Below, piece after piece: positions 23,671 to 31,324 of a DNA stretch of 64,000 nt. How positions within the stretch are numbered: the stretch's first letter is position 1; the number at the start of each line of letters is the position of its first letter. Location: the NCBI GenBank assembly GCA_002420115.1, contig DIHK01000018.1, forward strand, positions 124,001 to 188,000, in the 5' to 3' direction. The notes below the pieces were generated by a model. The model was not told the origin of the DNA. It searched no databases and was given only the letters and a program-made list of their open reading frames with translations. The position numbers and the translations under genes were made by a program. The stretch is from Nitrospira sp. UBA5698 (lineage in GTDB: Bacteria > Nitrospirota > Nitrospiria > Nitrospirales > Nitrospiraceae).

Positions 23671-25560
23671 ATGAGTGAACAAATCGAGACTCTCTTAAAG
23701 GAAAGTCGGACCTATCAGCCGACTCCCAAGACGATCGCTGCAGCCTATATCAAAGAGTACGAAACCGAGTACAAGAAATCCATCGCGGATCCGGAGACAT
23801 TCTGGAGCAATGCCGCCAAAGAATTGGAGTGGTTTGCGCCTTGGAACAAGGTCCTGGAATGGGAATATCCCTGGGCGAAATGGTTTGTCGATGCACGATG
23901 CAATATCGCCTACAACTGTCTGGATCGTCACGTTAAAACGTGGCGGAAGAATAAGGTTGCACTGATCTGGGTGGGCGAAAACGATCAGGAACGCATCTTC
24001 ACGTACGGGGAGCTCTACCGACAGGTCAATCGCTGCGCAAACGCCCTCAAGAAGCTCGGCCTACAGAAAGGTGACCGCGTTACCATTTATCTCCCCAAAA
24101 TCCCGGAACAAGTCATTGCCATGCTGGCTTGTGCCCGAATCGGGGTGATTCACAGTGTGGTCTACTCAGGATTCAGCGCGCCGGCCCTCGCGAGTCGCGT
24201 GAACGATGCTGAGGCAAAAGTCGTCATCACCGCCGATGTCGGCTTTGATCGTGGCAAAGTCATCAACCTAAAACCTGTGGTGGATGAAGCGCTCAAGCAC
24301 TGCCCCACCGTTGGCCATGTGGTTGTCGTCAGGCGTCAAGTGCCGGGGCCGGCGCTTTCTGCTCCAAAGGAAATCGATTGGAACGAATGGGTCAAGCAGG
24401 AACGCGCGGTCTGTGATGCGGAACAACTCGATGCAGAAACTCCCCTCTACATCCTCTACACCTCCGGAACAACCGGTAAACCCAAAGGCGTCGTCCATGT
24501 GCATGGCGGCTACATGGTCGGCACCTATCTGACGACCAAATACGTTTTCGATTTGAAAGACGATGACGTGTACTTCTGCGTGGCTGATCCTGGGTGGGTC
24601 ACAGGCCATAGCTACATCGTCTATGGTCCACTGCTCAATGGCGCGACAATCCTCACAGCAGAAGGAAAACCTGACTACCCGACTCCAGGGCGCTGGTGGG
24701 ATCTGATCGAACGATACGGCGTCTCCATTTTCTATACGACTCCGACCGCCATCCGACTACTCATGCGCTATGGCGAAGACTGGCCGAAGAAATCTGATCT
24801 CTCGACACTCCGGATCCTTGGCAGCGTCGGCGAGCCCATCAATCCAGAAGCGTGGGAATGGTATCACCGTGTGACCGGAGGGGACAAACCCATCATGGAT
24901 ACCTGGTGGCAAACTGAAACGGGCGCGATTCTGATTACCCCGCTCCCCACCGTCCCACTGAAACCCGGCTCTGCCACCCGCCCATTTCTTGGAATTGAGG
25001 CCGATGTTGTCGATCGCGAGGGCAACAGTCTCCCTGCTAACGCCGGGGGGTTTGCCGTCATTAAGAAGCCTTGGCCTTCCATGATGCGCACGATCTACAA
25101 GGATCCCGAGCGGTATAAGACTTACTGGAACACGATCCCCAATTGCTACACCGCCGGTGATGTCTGTCATAAAGATGCCGACGGCTACATGTGGTTCATG
25201 GGCCGTGCCGATGACGTGATTAAAGTCGCGGGTAATCGGCTCGGTACGGCTGAAGTGGAAAGCGCCTTGGTCAGTCATCCCGCCGTCGCGGAAGCCGCCG
25301 TCATCGGCAAGCCGCACAAAACGGTTGGGGAATCCATCAAGGCTTTCATCATCTTGAAACAGGGGGAGCAGGAGAGCCCGGAGCTGATCAAATCAATCAA
25401 AGATCAGGTCTTGAAAGAATTGGGCAAGATCGGCGTGCCATCTGAAATTGACATCGTCTCGTCACTACCAAAAACACGATCCGGGAAAATCATGCGTCGC
25501 GTGCTGAAAGCGAAGGAGCTCGGGCAAGATCCCGGCGATATCTCGACAATTGAGGAATAG
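23671..25560 (+). CDS. acs: Acetyl-CoA synthetase, AMP-forming
   Basis: A 629-residue ANL-superfamily ligase that activates acetate to acetyl-CoA with ATP in the cytoplasm. The AMP-binding loop is YTSGTTGKPKGVVHVHGG (about 268), followed by YFCVADPGWVTGHSYIVYGP, DTWWQTETGAI and the hinge region YMWFMGRADDVIKVAGNRLG. The C-terminal SLPKTRSGKIMRRVLK carries the lysine that is acetylated to switch Acs off. Full length for the family. A small membrane protein gene starts five bases after its stop. Allows acetate assimilation alongside autotrophy. Confidence 0.93.
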   Translation: MSEQIETLLKESRTYQPTPKTIAAAYIKEYETEYKKSIADPETFWSNAAKELEWFAPWNKVLEWEYPWAKWFVDARCNIAYNCLDRHVKTWRKNKVALIWVGENDQERIFTYGELYRQVNRCANALKKLGLQKGDRVTIYLPKIPEQVIAMLACARIGVIHSVVYSGFSAPALASRVNDAEAKVVITADVGFDRGKVINLKPVVDEALKHCPTVGHVVVVRRQVPGPALSAPKEIDWNEWVKQERAVCDAEQLDAETPLYILYTSGTTGKPKGVVHVHGGYMVGTYLTTKYVFDLKDDDVYFCVADPGWVTGHSYIVYGPLLNGATILTAEGKPDYPTPGRWWDLIERYGVSIFYTTPTAIRLLMRYGEDWPKKSDLSTLRILGSVGEPINPEAWEWYHRVTGGDKPIMDTWWQTETGAILITPLPTVPLKPGSATRPFLGIEADVVDREGNSLPANAGGFAVIKKPWPSMMRTIYKDPERYKTYWNTIPNCYTAGDVCHKDADGYMWFMGRADDVIKVAGNRLGTAEVESALVSHPAVAEAAVIGKPHKTVGESIKAFIILKQGEQESPELIKSIKDQVLKELGKIGVPSEIDIVSSLPKTRSGKIMRRVLKAKELGQDPGDISTIEE

Positions 25561-25565
25561 CGATC

Positions 25566-25790
25566 GTGGGACGAGGTGGGCGCAAACCAGGGGAGCCGAT
25601 CTACCAGCGTCGACACATGATCGCGCTCGCCCTGGCCGTAGGTCTGCCGATTATCCTATTACAACTGTATAAGATCTATGTCGGTCCAGTGAGTTTCGAT
25701 GCCCAAATGGGATTTGGCATTCTTGTCTCCATCCTAGCCGGTATCGTCCTCTACTACACCTACCGATCCTCAGCTCAGAATCAGCCGTAG
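25566..25790 (+). CDS. Small two-helix membrane protein downstream of acs
   Basis: A 74-residue protein with a basic N-terminus (GRGGRKPGEPIYQRRH) and two hydrophobic helices, about 18-40 (MIALALAVGLPIILLQLYKI) and 46-66 (FGILVSILAGIVLYYTYR). GTG start five bases after the acs stop, hence probably cotranscribed. I do not recognise it; it is not the DUF485/ActP pair often found near acs. Confidence 0.6.
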   Translation: MGRGGRKPGEPIYQRRHMIALALAVGLPIILLQLYKIYVGPVSFDAQMGFGILVSILAGIVLYYTYRSSAQNQP

Positions 25791-25799
25791 CTAGACAGG

Positions 25800-26059
25800 A
25801 TGATTGCATTCTGCTGACTGACCTGAAAGCCCAACCTCGGCGGCGGGTCGTCGTCCTCAAACATAATCAAGTGGAAGCTGTGATCTTGCCGGTGGATGAT
25901 GGTGAAAAGATGGCCAAAACACTCGCTCTCTTAGAGCACATGGAGATCCATCGGCTGGTGACACAGCGGGCAAGCAAGAAACAGAAGACAACTGTTCCCC
26001 TGGAGGCGTTGCTGAAGGAGCAAGAAGCCCTAAAGCGGTTCCAACCTCGACATCCTTAG
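25800..26059 (+). pseudogene. Phd/YefM-type antitoxin remnant
   Basis: The frame from 25814 reads LTDLKAQPRRRVVVLKHNQV, then EAVILPVDDGEKM, which resembles the N-terminal half of prevent-host-death antitoxins (xTDLKxxPxx, VVVLxHNxPxAVxxP). An ATG at 25800 starts in another frame and meets a stop after five codons; a one-base shift would join them. No toxin gene follows. Either a broken antitoxin or a start at the internal GTG 25871 giving a 62-residue product. Confidence 0.4.
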
Positions 26060-26191
26060 AAGAACTATTTCTCCCCGTCTCCAAGACATTTCATTAAGGT
26101 ATCCGACTGTTACAGACTGCTCGCCCCCTAATACTCCCCAAGCACAATTCGTAATACGCTCTCAACGTAAGACCCTCACGATCACCTTCAG

Positions 26192-26236
26192 ACAAAACAT
26201 TGACGCAATAGCTCTGTCAAAACGTCAATATTTTGT
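26192..26236. repeat. 14-bp inverted repeat upstream of a sigma-54 promoter, candidate activator site
   Basis: ACAAAACATTGACG (26192-26205) and CGTCAATATTTTGT (26223-26236) are inverted copies with 13 of 14 positions matching and a 17-base spacer. A 12-bp direct repeat ACGTATTTATTA follows at 26246-26257 and 26260-26271 in an AT-rich segment that could bend. The distance to the promoter (about 65-110 bases) suits an enhancer-binding protein. Confidence 0.6.
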
Positions 26237-26299
26237 AACTGTATAACGTATTTATTACTACGTATTTATTATTTCCCTATAAACGCGCTCACCTCAACA

Positions 26300-26315
26300 T
26301 GGCGCAGCTCTTGCT
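26300..26315 (+). promoter_or_regulatory. Sigma-54 (-24/-12) promoter of the zinc-ribbon gene
   Basis: TGGCGCAGCTCTTGCT has the invariant GG and GC ten bases apart and a full TTGC box. Transcription would start near 26326, 34 bases before the ATG at 26360. The 300-base stretch 26060-26359 contains this promoter, the inverted repeat at 26192-26236, AT-rich direct repeats and otherwise nothing coding that I can see. Confidence 0.7.
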
Positions 26316-26359
26316 TGCATATATCAGCAGTACGAACCTAATCACCAAAGGAGGAATCG

Positions 26360-26533
26360 ATGGAATGTCCGAAGTGTCAGGGGCTGATGACGTTGGACCG
26401 GTTCTCGGATTTCTTTATCGTCTTCTACGCCTGGAAATGCATTAACTGCGGGGCCATGATCGACCGTACCATTGCCAGTAATCGCCGAAAGAGTTTGGCG
26501 GCGCGAGAGGCTCAGACTGTTGCTGTAGGCTAA
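26360..26533 (+). CDS. Small zinc-ribbon protein, 57 residues
   Basis: Starts at an ATG with AAAGGAGG six to nine bases upstream. Four cysteines form two CxxC knuckles, C3-C6 (MECPKCQG) and C27-C30 (WKCINCGAM), separated by a hydrophobic, aromatic-rich stretch (RFSDFFIVFYAW). A basic tail follows (TIASNRRKSLAAREA). The layout is that of a zinc ribbon and I recall similar short proteins in Nitrospira, without known function. The elaborate sigma-54 type upstream region suggests regulated expression. Confidence 0.75.
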   Translation: MECPKCQGLMTLDRFSDFFIVFYAWKCINCGAMIDRTIASNRRKSLAAREAQTVAVG

Positions 26534-26584
26534 GGTGAGATATCATCGAGAGACTTGGAACCCTATTCAACAGGATATAACGAA

Positions 26585-26649
26585 GGTCGGGAGTCTGCTA
26601 CGGATTGGGGTCGCCGACTCCTAAAGGTTTCTTTTAAAGACTCCCGACC
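26585..26649. repeat. 12-bp perfect inverted repeat with competing inner arm
   Basis: GGTCGGGAGTCT (26585-26596) and AGACTCCCGACC (26638-26649) enclose 41 bases. An inner GACTCC at about 26616 can also pair with the left arm, so two alternative stems are possible. It lies about 50 bases after the zinc-ribbon stop and may be a terminator or structured RNA. The rest of the 310-base stretch 26534-26843 shows nothing recognisable. Confidence 0.6.
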
Positions 26650-26843
26650 CTATATTGATCTTTCCTACTCCCAATCACCATGCCTGCAGGGAAGAATCTC
26701 CCCGCTGAAGCTAGGCCACAAGGTAGTGACGGTTGAAGCGCAGAGTGGCTGACCATCAAGGTATGTAGGAATCATTGAGAGCAACGACAAAGCTGCTTGT
26801 CTCAGCCATGCACAATTCAAGATTCGACTTCAGCTTCATCTCC

Positions 26844-27233
26844 TTATTGTCTAAGTCCGGGCAACTTGCCTTGCTGAATCAGTGAGGGTAGCTGTCCTGT
26901 AACCCCTACCACTCCAAACAAGAAGCAAAATACTAGAAGAATCGATTTGCCAACATCAGCCCCTTGCCCAGAAACGACTGACTCAGAAAGATTGTAACCC
27001 ACATGAAGTGTAAGAAACCCAGCCATTGAGCATATAAAGTGAAAAATCATGTCATGAAGGCAGTAAACAGACACTACCTCCCAATTTGCATACTTCCGTT
27101 TTCCATCAGAGATCTCTTCATTCTTTTTGGCGAAGGAAATCCAATTGCCAACATATCCTCTATAGGCGTAATAGCAGCTGAACAGGATCGCCACCAACCA
27201 ATACCAAACAGGTATGCCACTAATAAGAACCAT
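26844..27233 (-). CDS. Integral membrane protein of unknown function
   Basis: A 129-residue protein with three or four membrane helices: about 5-22 (GIPVWYWLVAILFSCYYAY), 52-75 (VVSVYCLHDMIFHFICSMAGF) and 93-115 (GKSILLVFCFLFGVVGVTG). The central H-D-x-x-x-H pattern (LHDMIFHF) in a membrane helix could bind a metal or heme, but this is only a suggestion. It starts 11 bases after riboflavin synthase and may be the last gene of that operon. Composition is more AT-rich than the operon, so it may be a later addition. Confidence 0.6.
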   Translation of the reverse strand: MVLISGIPVWYWLVAILFSCYYAYRGYVGNWISFAKKNEEISDGKRKYANWEVVSVYCLHDMIFHFICSMAGFLTLHVGYNLSESVVSGQGADVGKSILLVFCFLFGVVGVTGQLPSLIQQGKLPGLRQ

Positions 27234-27244
27234 CAGCCATCCTA

Positions 27245-27898
27245 CTAAATCAGCCCGCGTTTCTGTAGGTACTCTGTATCGATGCTGATGGCGGGTTTTG
27301 AAAGCTGGCTTCGCTCTTGGAGCAGACGCTCGACGTACTTACCGATGAGGTCGGACTCAAGGTTGACTGTATCGTTCACCTGCTTGAGACCCAGTATGGT
27401 CACCTTGGCCGTGTGCGGAATGATGGTGACGCTGAACCCCTGCTCGCTCACGGCATTGATCGTGAGGCTGATACCGTCGACGGTAATGGAACCCTTGGGG
27501 ACACAATAACGGAGAATCTCCGGAGGTGCGGCGATGGTGAATATGATCGCATTGGCATCTTGCTGGCGACTACGGATCACCCCCACTCCATCCACATGAC
27601 CGGCCACGAGATGCCCGCCGATGCGTTCATTGAGCTTCATCGCTCGTTCGAGATTCACCGGCATGCCTACGGCAAAACTTCCGAGCGTCGTGACCGAAAG
27701 GGTTTCCGGCGAGACTTCCACGGAAAAGTCGCGTTCGCTTCGTGAAACGACCGTTAGACAGATCCCGTTTACGCTCACACTGTCACCGATTTTGAGATCG
27801 CTCATCACCGTCGAAGCCAAGATCGTCAGTTTGGCTCCAGACAGCGACTTGTTCATGACCGTAATCCCGCCCATTTCCTCGACAATACCGGTAAACAT
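27245..27898 (-). CDS. ribE: Riboflavin synthase alpha chain
   Basis: A 217-residue trimeric enzyme that converts two 6,7-dimethyl-8-ribityllumazines into riboflavin and a pyrimidine. Both lumazine-binding repeats are visible: the start MFTGIVEEMGGI, GDSVSVNGICLTVV (about 40) and the second-repeat GSITVDGISLTINAV (about 135), with the linking GGHLVAGHVDGVG. Its ATG overlaps the stop of the 38-residue membrane peptide gene upstream (TGATG), so translation is coupled. RibD is four genes upstream in the same run. Confidence 0.93.
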   Translation of the reverse strand: MFTGIVEEMGGITVMNKSLSGAKLTILASTVMSDLKIGDSVSVNGICLTVVSRSERDFSVEVSPETLSVTTLGSFAVGMPVNLERAMKLNERIGGHLVAGHVDGVGVIRSRQQDANAIIFTIAAPPEILRYCVPKGSITVDGISLTINAVSEQGFSVTIIPHTAKVTILGLKQVNDTVNLESDLIGKYVERLLQERSQLSKPAISIDTEYLQKRGLI

Positions 27899-28014
27899 CA
27901 GTCTTTCCTCATGATGATATTCTTCACCACATAGGCAAACAACACAAGCAACACCACCACACCTAAAACGGCTAGCCCGCCGATCACAAGATTCTCAGTC
28001 GCTATTTCTTTCAT
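27898..28014 (-). CDS. 38-residue single-pass membrane peptide
   Basis: Starts with MKEIATENLVIGGLAV and continues through a hydrophobic helix (LGVVVLLVLFAYVV) to a basic end KNIIMRKD. The stop TGA shares its A with the ATG of ribE. A GGGGAC sits about seven bases before its ATG. Small one-helix proteins of this type are often subunits or regulators of a neighbouring transporter; here the MFS carrier gene ends 24 bases upstream. Real gene status rests on the stop-start overlap and the tidy membrane-helix layout. Confidence 0.6.
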   Translation of the reverse strand: MKEIATENLVIGGLAVLGVVVLLVLFAYVVKNIIMRKD

Positions 28015-28038
28015 AATGTCCCCATTATAGCCGAGCCG

Positions 28039-29226
28039 TTATCGAGATGGCAGGGCTTCCAGTCGCTTTATCGTCACCCAAAACACACCGGCTGCCAGCA
28101 GCTGTATCCCGGCGATAATGGCAAAAGCCGTGGAATAGCTTAGATTCGCAATCAACAGACCAGCCAGCAATGGTCCGCTGGCATGGCCGATATCCATGAT
28201 CGTCCCCTGCATCCCCATGCCGGCGCCGAGCCGCTTGAACTCCGAACTGTCTGCAACCAGGGCTGATGAAGATGACGAAACCACGGCTTCACCAAACCCA
28301 AACCCAGCAGACAGCAAGAGGAGCAGAGGAAACAGCGTCACGTACGGAATGCAGACGAAGGTTCCCGCGCAAATACACAGGCCAAGAATGATCAGCGGCT
28401 GACGGCCGACCCTGTCGGATACTCGCCCCATAATTGGCTTCGAAAAGAAAGATGTCCCTGCCTGCACGGTAAACAAGAGACCAACTTCTCCAGGGTTCAA
28501 ACCGGCAGACACACCGTACAGAGGGAGAAAGGCCATCAAAGCGCCGTTTGCAATCATCTTGGCGGCGTCGGTCACACTGGTAATCAACACCTTGCGATTT
28601 TTGGCGACGGCGGCAAATCCCTTCCACATTTCGGATAGTACGACCGTCATCCCCTGTTCTTTCCTCTGCGGAACTGCCACGTCCAAATGGAGGCTATAGA
28701 ACAACAGCATACCGATGCAGCCGAAGATGCCGGACGTGATGAACGCCGTCGAAAACCCTGCCGCATGGATCAGATAACCTCCAAGAAATGGGCCCAAGAG
28801 AGATCCAGACTGCGTGCAGGCTGTATAGGTCCCGAGCGCCGCACCACGCCGTTCACGGTAGAGCTCTGCCACCGTTGCGAGTGCACTTGGCGCGAAAATG
28901 GCCGTCGCAAGGCCGTGCAGAAACCTGAGCGCCGTCAATGCATCCAGATCCGTAATGAAGGGATAGAGAAAGGGCGGCAACCCGAAGGCTACCACACCAA
29001 TCTTCAGCAGCAGACGCCGCCCATAGATATCCGAAAGGGCGCCAGATGGCAGCTTCAGCAGCACACCCGTGAGGGTGGATACAGACACGATCAACCCAAT
29101 CCGTTCCGGACTCGACCCGAGCGATTCAGCAAATAAGGAGAGTGCCGGCATCCGCACCATGTTGTAGCTGATGAAGGAAAAGATGCCGACCGTGCAGATC
29201 AGCATAAAGCTGCGTGAGGTCGTCAT
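28039..29226 (-). CDS. Major facilitator superfamily transporter
   Basis: A 395-residue inner-membrane carrier with 12 predicted helices. The MFS signature loop between helices 2 and 3 is LPSGALSDIYGRRLLLK, repeated in the second half as GRVSDRVGRQPLIILG. Helix 5 reads LLGPFLGGYLIHAAG, the pattern of drug-type efflux carriers. The start overlaps the stop of the secreted-protein gene by four bases. Substrate unknown; position between riboflavin genes permits but does not prove flavin or precursor transport. Confidence 0.85.
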   Translation of the reverse strand: MTTSRSFMLICTVGIFSFISYNMVRMPALSLFAESLGSSPERIGLIVSVSTLTGVLLKLPSGALSDIYGRRLLLKIGVVAFGLPPFLYPFITDLDALTALRFLHGLATAIFAPSALATVAELYRERRGAALGTYTACTQSGSLLGPFLGGYLIHAAGFSTAFITSGIFGCIGMLLFYSLHLDVAVPQRKEQGMTVVLSEMWKGFAAVAKNRKVLITSVTDAAKMIANGALMAFLPLYGVSAGLNPGEVGLLFTVQAGTSFFSKPIMGRVSDRVGRQPLIILGLCICAGTFVCIPYVTLFPLLLLLSAGFGFGEAVVSSSSSALVADSSEFKRLGAGMGMQGTIMDIGHASGPLLAGLLIANLSYSTAFAIIAGIQLLAAGVFWVTIKRLEALPSR

Positions 29227-30032
29227 GGAGTAGTGCTGACAGGTGAAATCGTCTGGGTGGAGTCAAGTGGAGGGCCGAGCACTGTTCTCAAAAACACCAG
29301 ATGTTGCTCAGGCAAGGGCGGTGGCTGTTCCGCCTCACGCAACACACGGGATGGCTGTTGTCGCATGGTTACGCCTAACCGATGCACAGTCTTCACTCCC
29401 TTCTGAAGTTTGCTCGTCACCATGCCACGAATCAGCGGATGCAGAAAGGACACCAATCCTGACAGCACGCGATTGTCCAATCTGGTGTAGACCACCATGG
29501 TACTGTCCATGTCTTCGTTCCCATGCTGATCTCGAACCACCGCCATCCGCAGAAACACAACGGCTCTCCCCGTGATATGCGGAAGCAACCGACTTTCATG
29601 GGAACCGTCCAACAAGTAAATCCGAGACTCTGCGTCCTCATACACCAGCTGCACGAAGCCCTTCGTCCCTTCACCGTCATCGCCCCAAAATCGTCGTTCC
29701 CCCCAGGCTTGAGAATGATACGAACCGAGGCCCAGGCGACGAATCAACGAGGCGGCAAACGGTGGCTCACCGAGCAGGTACCGATACAGCGGCTCTGACA
29801 TGGCCACCCGGATGGGACCGACCTGGGTGACTGTCGTATGCGACTTGATGATCGCCTGAAGCTTACATGTCCATTCTGACGGAATTCGCTCAACTGGAAA
29901 CGTCAGGTCTCCATGCACAGGGGAGAGGCTGCAGCTCTCTGCCCCTGCGGTACCGGCGAAGAGCACGAGGGCGACTCCCAGTAGGATAGCCCAGCAGCAT
30001 GCACCCTGTTCCCAGATGAAGTCCCTCGCCAT
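29223..30032 (-). CDS. Exported protein of unknown function, 269 residues
   Basis: A signal peptide (CCWAILLGVALVLFAGTAGA, cleavage before ESC) leads a mature domain with two early cysteines (ESCSLSP and WTCKLQ). Central features are YRYLLGEPPFAASLIRRLGLG, RIYLLDGSHESRLLPHITGRAV and VVYTRLDNRVLSGLVSFLHPLIRG, giving an alpha/beta appearance. No family recognised. It is two bases downstream of the esterase gene and overlaps the MFS gene, so it belongs to the same operon; an envelope role in the same process as the esterase is likely. Confidence 0.65.
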   Translation of the reverse strand: MARDFIWEQGACCWAILLGVALVLFAGTAGAESCSLSPVHGDLTFPVERIPSEWTCKLQAIIKSHTTVTQVGPIRVAMSEPLYRYLLGEPPFAASLIRRLGLGSYHSQAWGERRFWGDDGEGTKGFVQLVYEDAESRIYLLDGSHESRLLPHITGRAVVFLRMAVVRDQHGNEDMDSTMVVYTRLDNRVLSGLVSFLHPLIRGMVTSKLQKGVKTVHRLGVTMRQQPSRVLREAEQPPPLPEQHLVFLRTVLGPPLDSTQTISPVSTTP

Positions 30033-30034
30033 GG

Positions 30035-31324
30035 TTATGGATCCGCGGTTGGGACGGCAATGGAGAGGTGAATAGGGAAGAGCCGCTGGGAATCTTGCCT
30101 CAGTCTGGCCTGTCGCAGCAAGGTTTCCAGCGATGGTGTGACGGTGCCTTCAAACGAGACCTGCCCGTCCGTAACTACGGACAACGGCTTGGCCGGATCA
30201 ATCAGCGCCCCATTCAAAAACAGACTGTACCGTCGCACATGGTGCGTGTGCACCTCAATCCGATTCCCTTCTCCAATGGAAGCATCCAGCTTCGCATAAA
30301 TCCGACGCTTGATACGTTCGTCGCGCTTATCTACCAAATCATCTGAAAATGCCGCGATAGGATCGGTCGAATCCAGGCGTACCCAGTTGAACGGTTGGAA
30401 ATGACTCCCGTCTCGTACGACGGTGAGCCTCGTCGGCAAGGGCTCACGGCGTTGACCGTTGAACCAGTCCACAAGGTCTGGCAACTCTTCCTTGGGGAAA
30501 TAATGTCCCCCCGCCACGGGATGTTCTCGTTCATGTTCGCGATACACATACGCATAGCCGAGCCCATCAAGCTCACGGGCGATCGAACGACTCAAGTCCA
30601 CCGGCATCACCTGATCCTTCACGCCGTGAATCATATAGATGGGTGTCTGCCGAAGATTCGCTAAAAAGGGCATGAGCACATGGTCTAGCCCGCTCGCCAT
30701 CGGTGCGATGCCGGCAAATACCGGCGCATGGTGCATGCCGATGAGCCAGGCTCCGATCCCACCGTTCGACATGCCGGTTAGAAATATCCGGTTCGCGTCG
30801 ACATGATAACGTGCCTGAACCTCACGGATTGTCGCCAACACCAATTCTTCTGCACGTCTCGTAAACCAGGCTCCGGACGGATAGGTCGGACAGGCCAAAA
30901 GATAGTCTTCACCCAACCTGGCCCTCCAGCGCTCCAAATATTCTTCACCGGTAAAACCGAATCCATGCAGGCACACAACCAGAGAATAGGATTGTGACGC
31001 GTGGTAGGTTGATGGAATAAACAGGGACAGCGGATAGGTCTGTCCACGGATCATAATCTGTTCATGTGGAAGATTCCCGACAGGTTGGTTCTGGTAGATT
31101 CGGTTAGTCCGTATCAGCTGAGAAACAGTATCGATGGACGCGCTCTCATCAGAGAGGACGCCCTGCAGCAGCCGTTCAGCTGCATCACTATCAGCGGCAT
31201 CAAGATACTGGAAGACACGTGAAGCAAGCCCCGTGAGGGCTGGTCCCGCCTCCTCTGCAAAGCTGAAGGCAGGAACGCTGGCAAGAACGATCAATAGGAA
31301 CAGACTCTGGACGAAGGCAATCAC
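30035..31324 (-). CDS. Exported alpha/beta-hydrolase, PHB-depolymerase/feruloyl-esterase-like
   Basis: A 429-residue secreted hydrolase. Signal peptide MIAFVQSLFLLIVLASVPAF (cleavage near SFA-EE), an N-terminal helical segment to about 80, then an esterase domain: oxyanion region LVVCLHGFGFTGEEYL, nucleophile elbow TGMSNGGIGAW (serine about 195), acid region MIHGVKDQVMPVDLSR, histidine HPVAGGHYFPKEE. The order matches poly(3-hydroxyalkanoate) depolymerase or feruloyl-esterase type enzymes. GTG start overlapping the ribD stop. Substrate could be an ester or peptide in the periplasm. Confidence 0.8.
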   Translation of the reverse strand: MIAFVQSLFLLIVLASVPAFSFAEEAGPALTGLASRVFQYLDAADSDAAERLLQGVLSDESASIDTVSQLIRTNRIYQNQPVGNLPHEQIMIRGQTYPLSLFIPSTYHASQSYSLVVCLHGFGFTGEEYLERWRARLGEDYLLACPTYPSGAWFTRRAEELVLATIREVQARYHVDANRIFLTGMSNGGIGAWLIGMHHAPVFAGIAPMASGLDHVLMPFLANLRQTPIYMIHGVKDQVMPVDLSRSIARELDGLGYAYVYREHEREHPVAGGHYFPKEELPDLVDWFNGQRREPLPTRLTVVRDGSHFQPFNWVRLDSTDPIAAFSDDLVDKRDERIKRRIYAKLDASIGEGNRIEVHTHHVRRYSLFLNGALIDPAKPLSVVTDGQVSFEGTVTPSLETLLRQARLRQDSQRLFPIHLSIAVPTADP

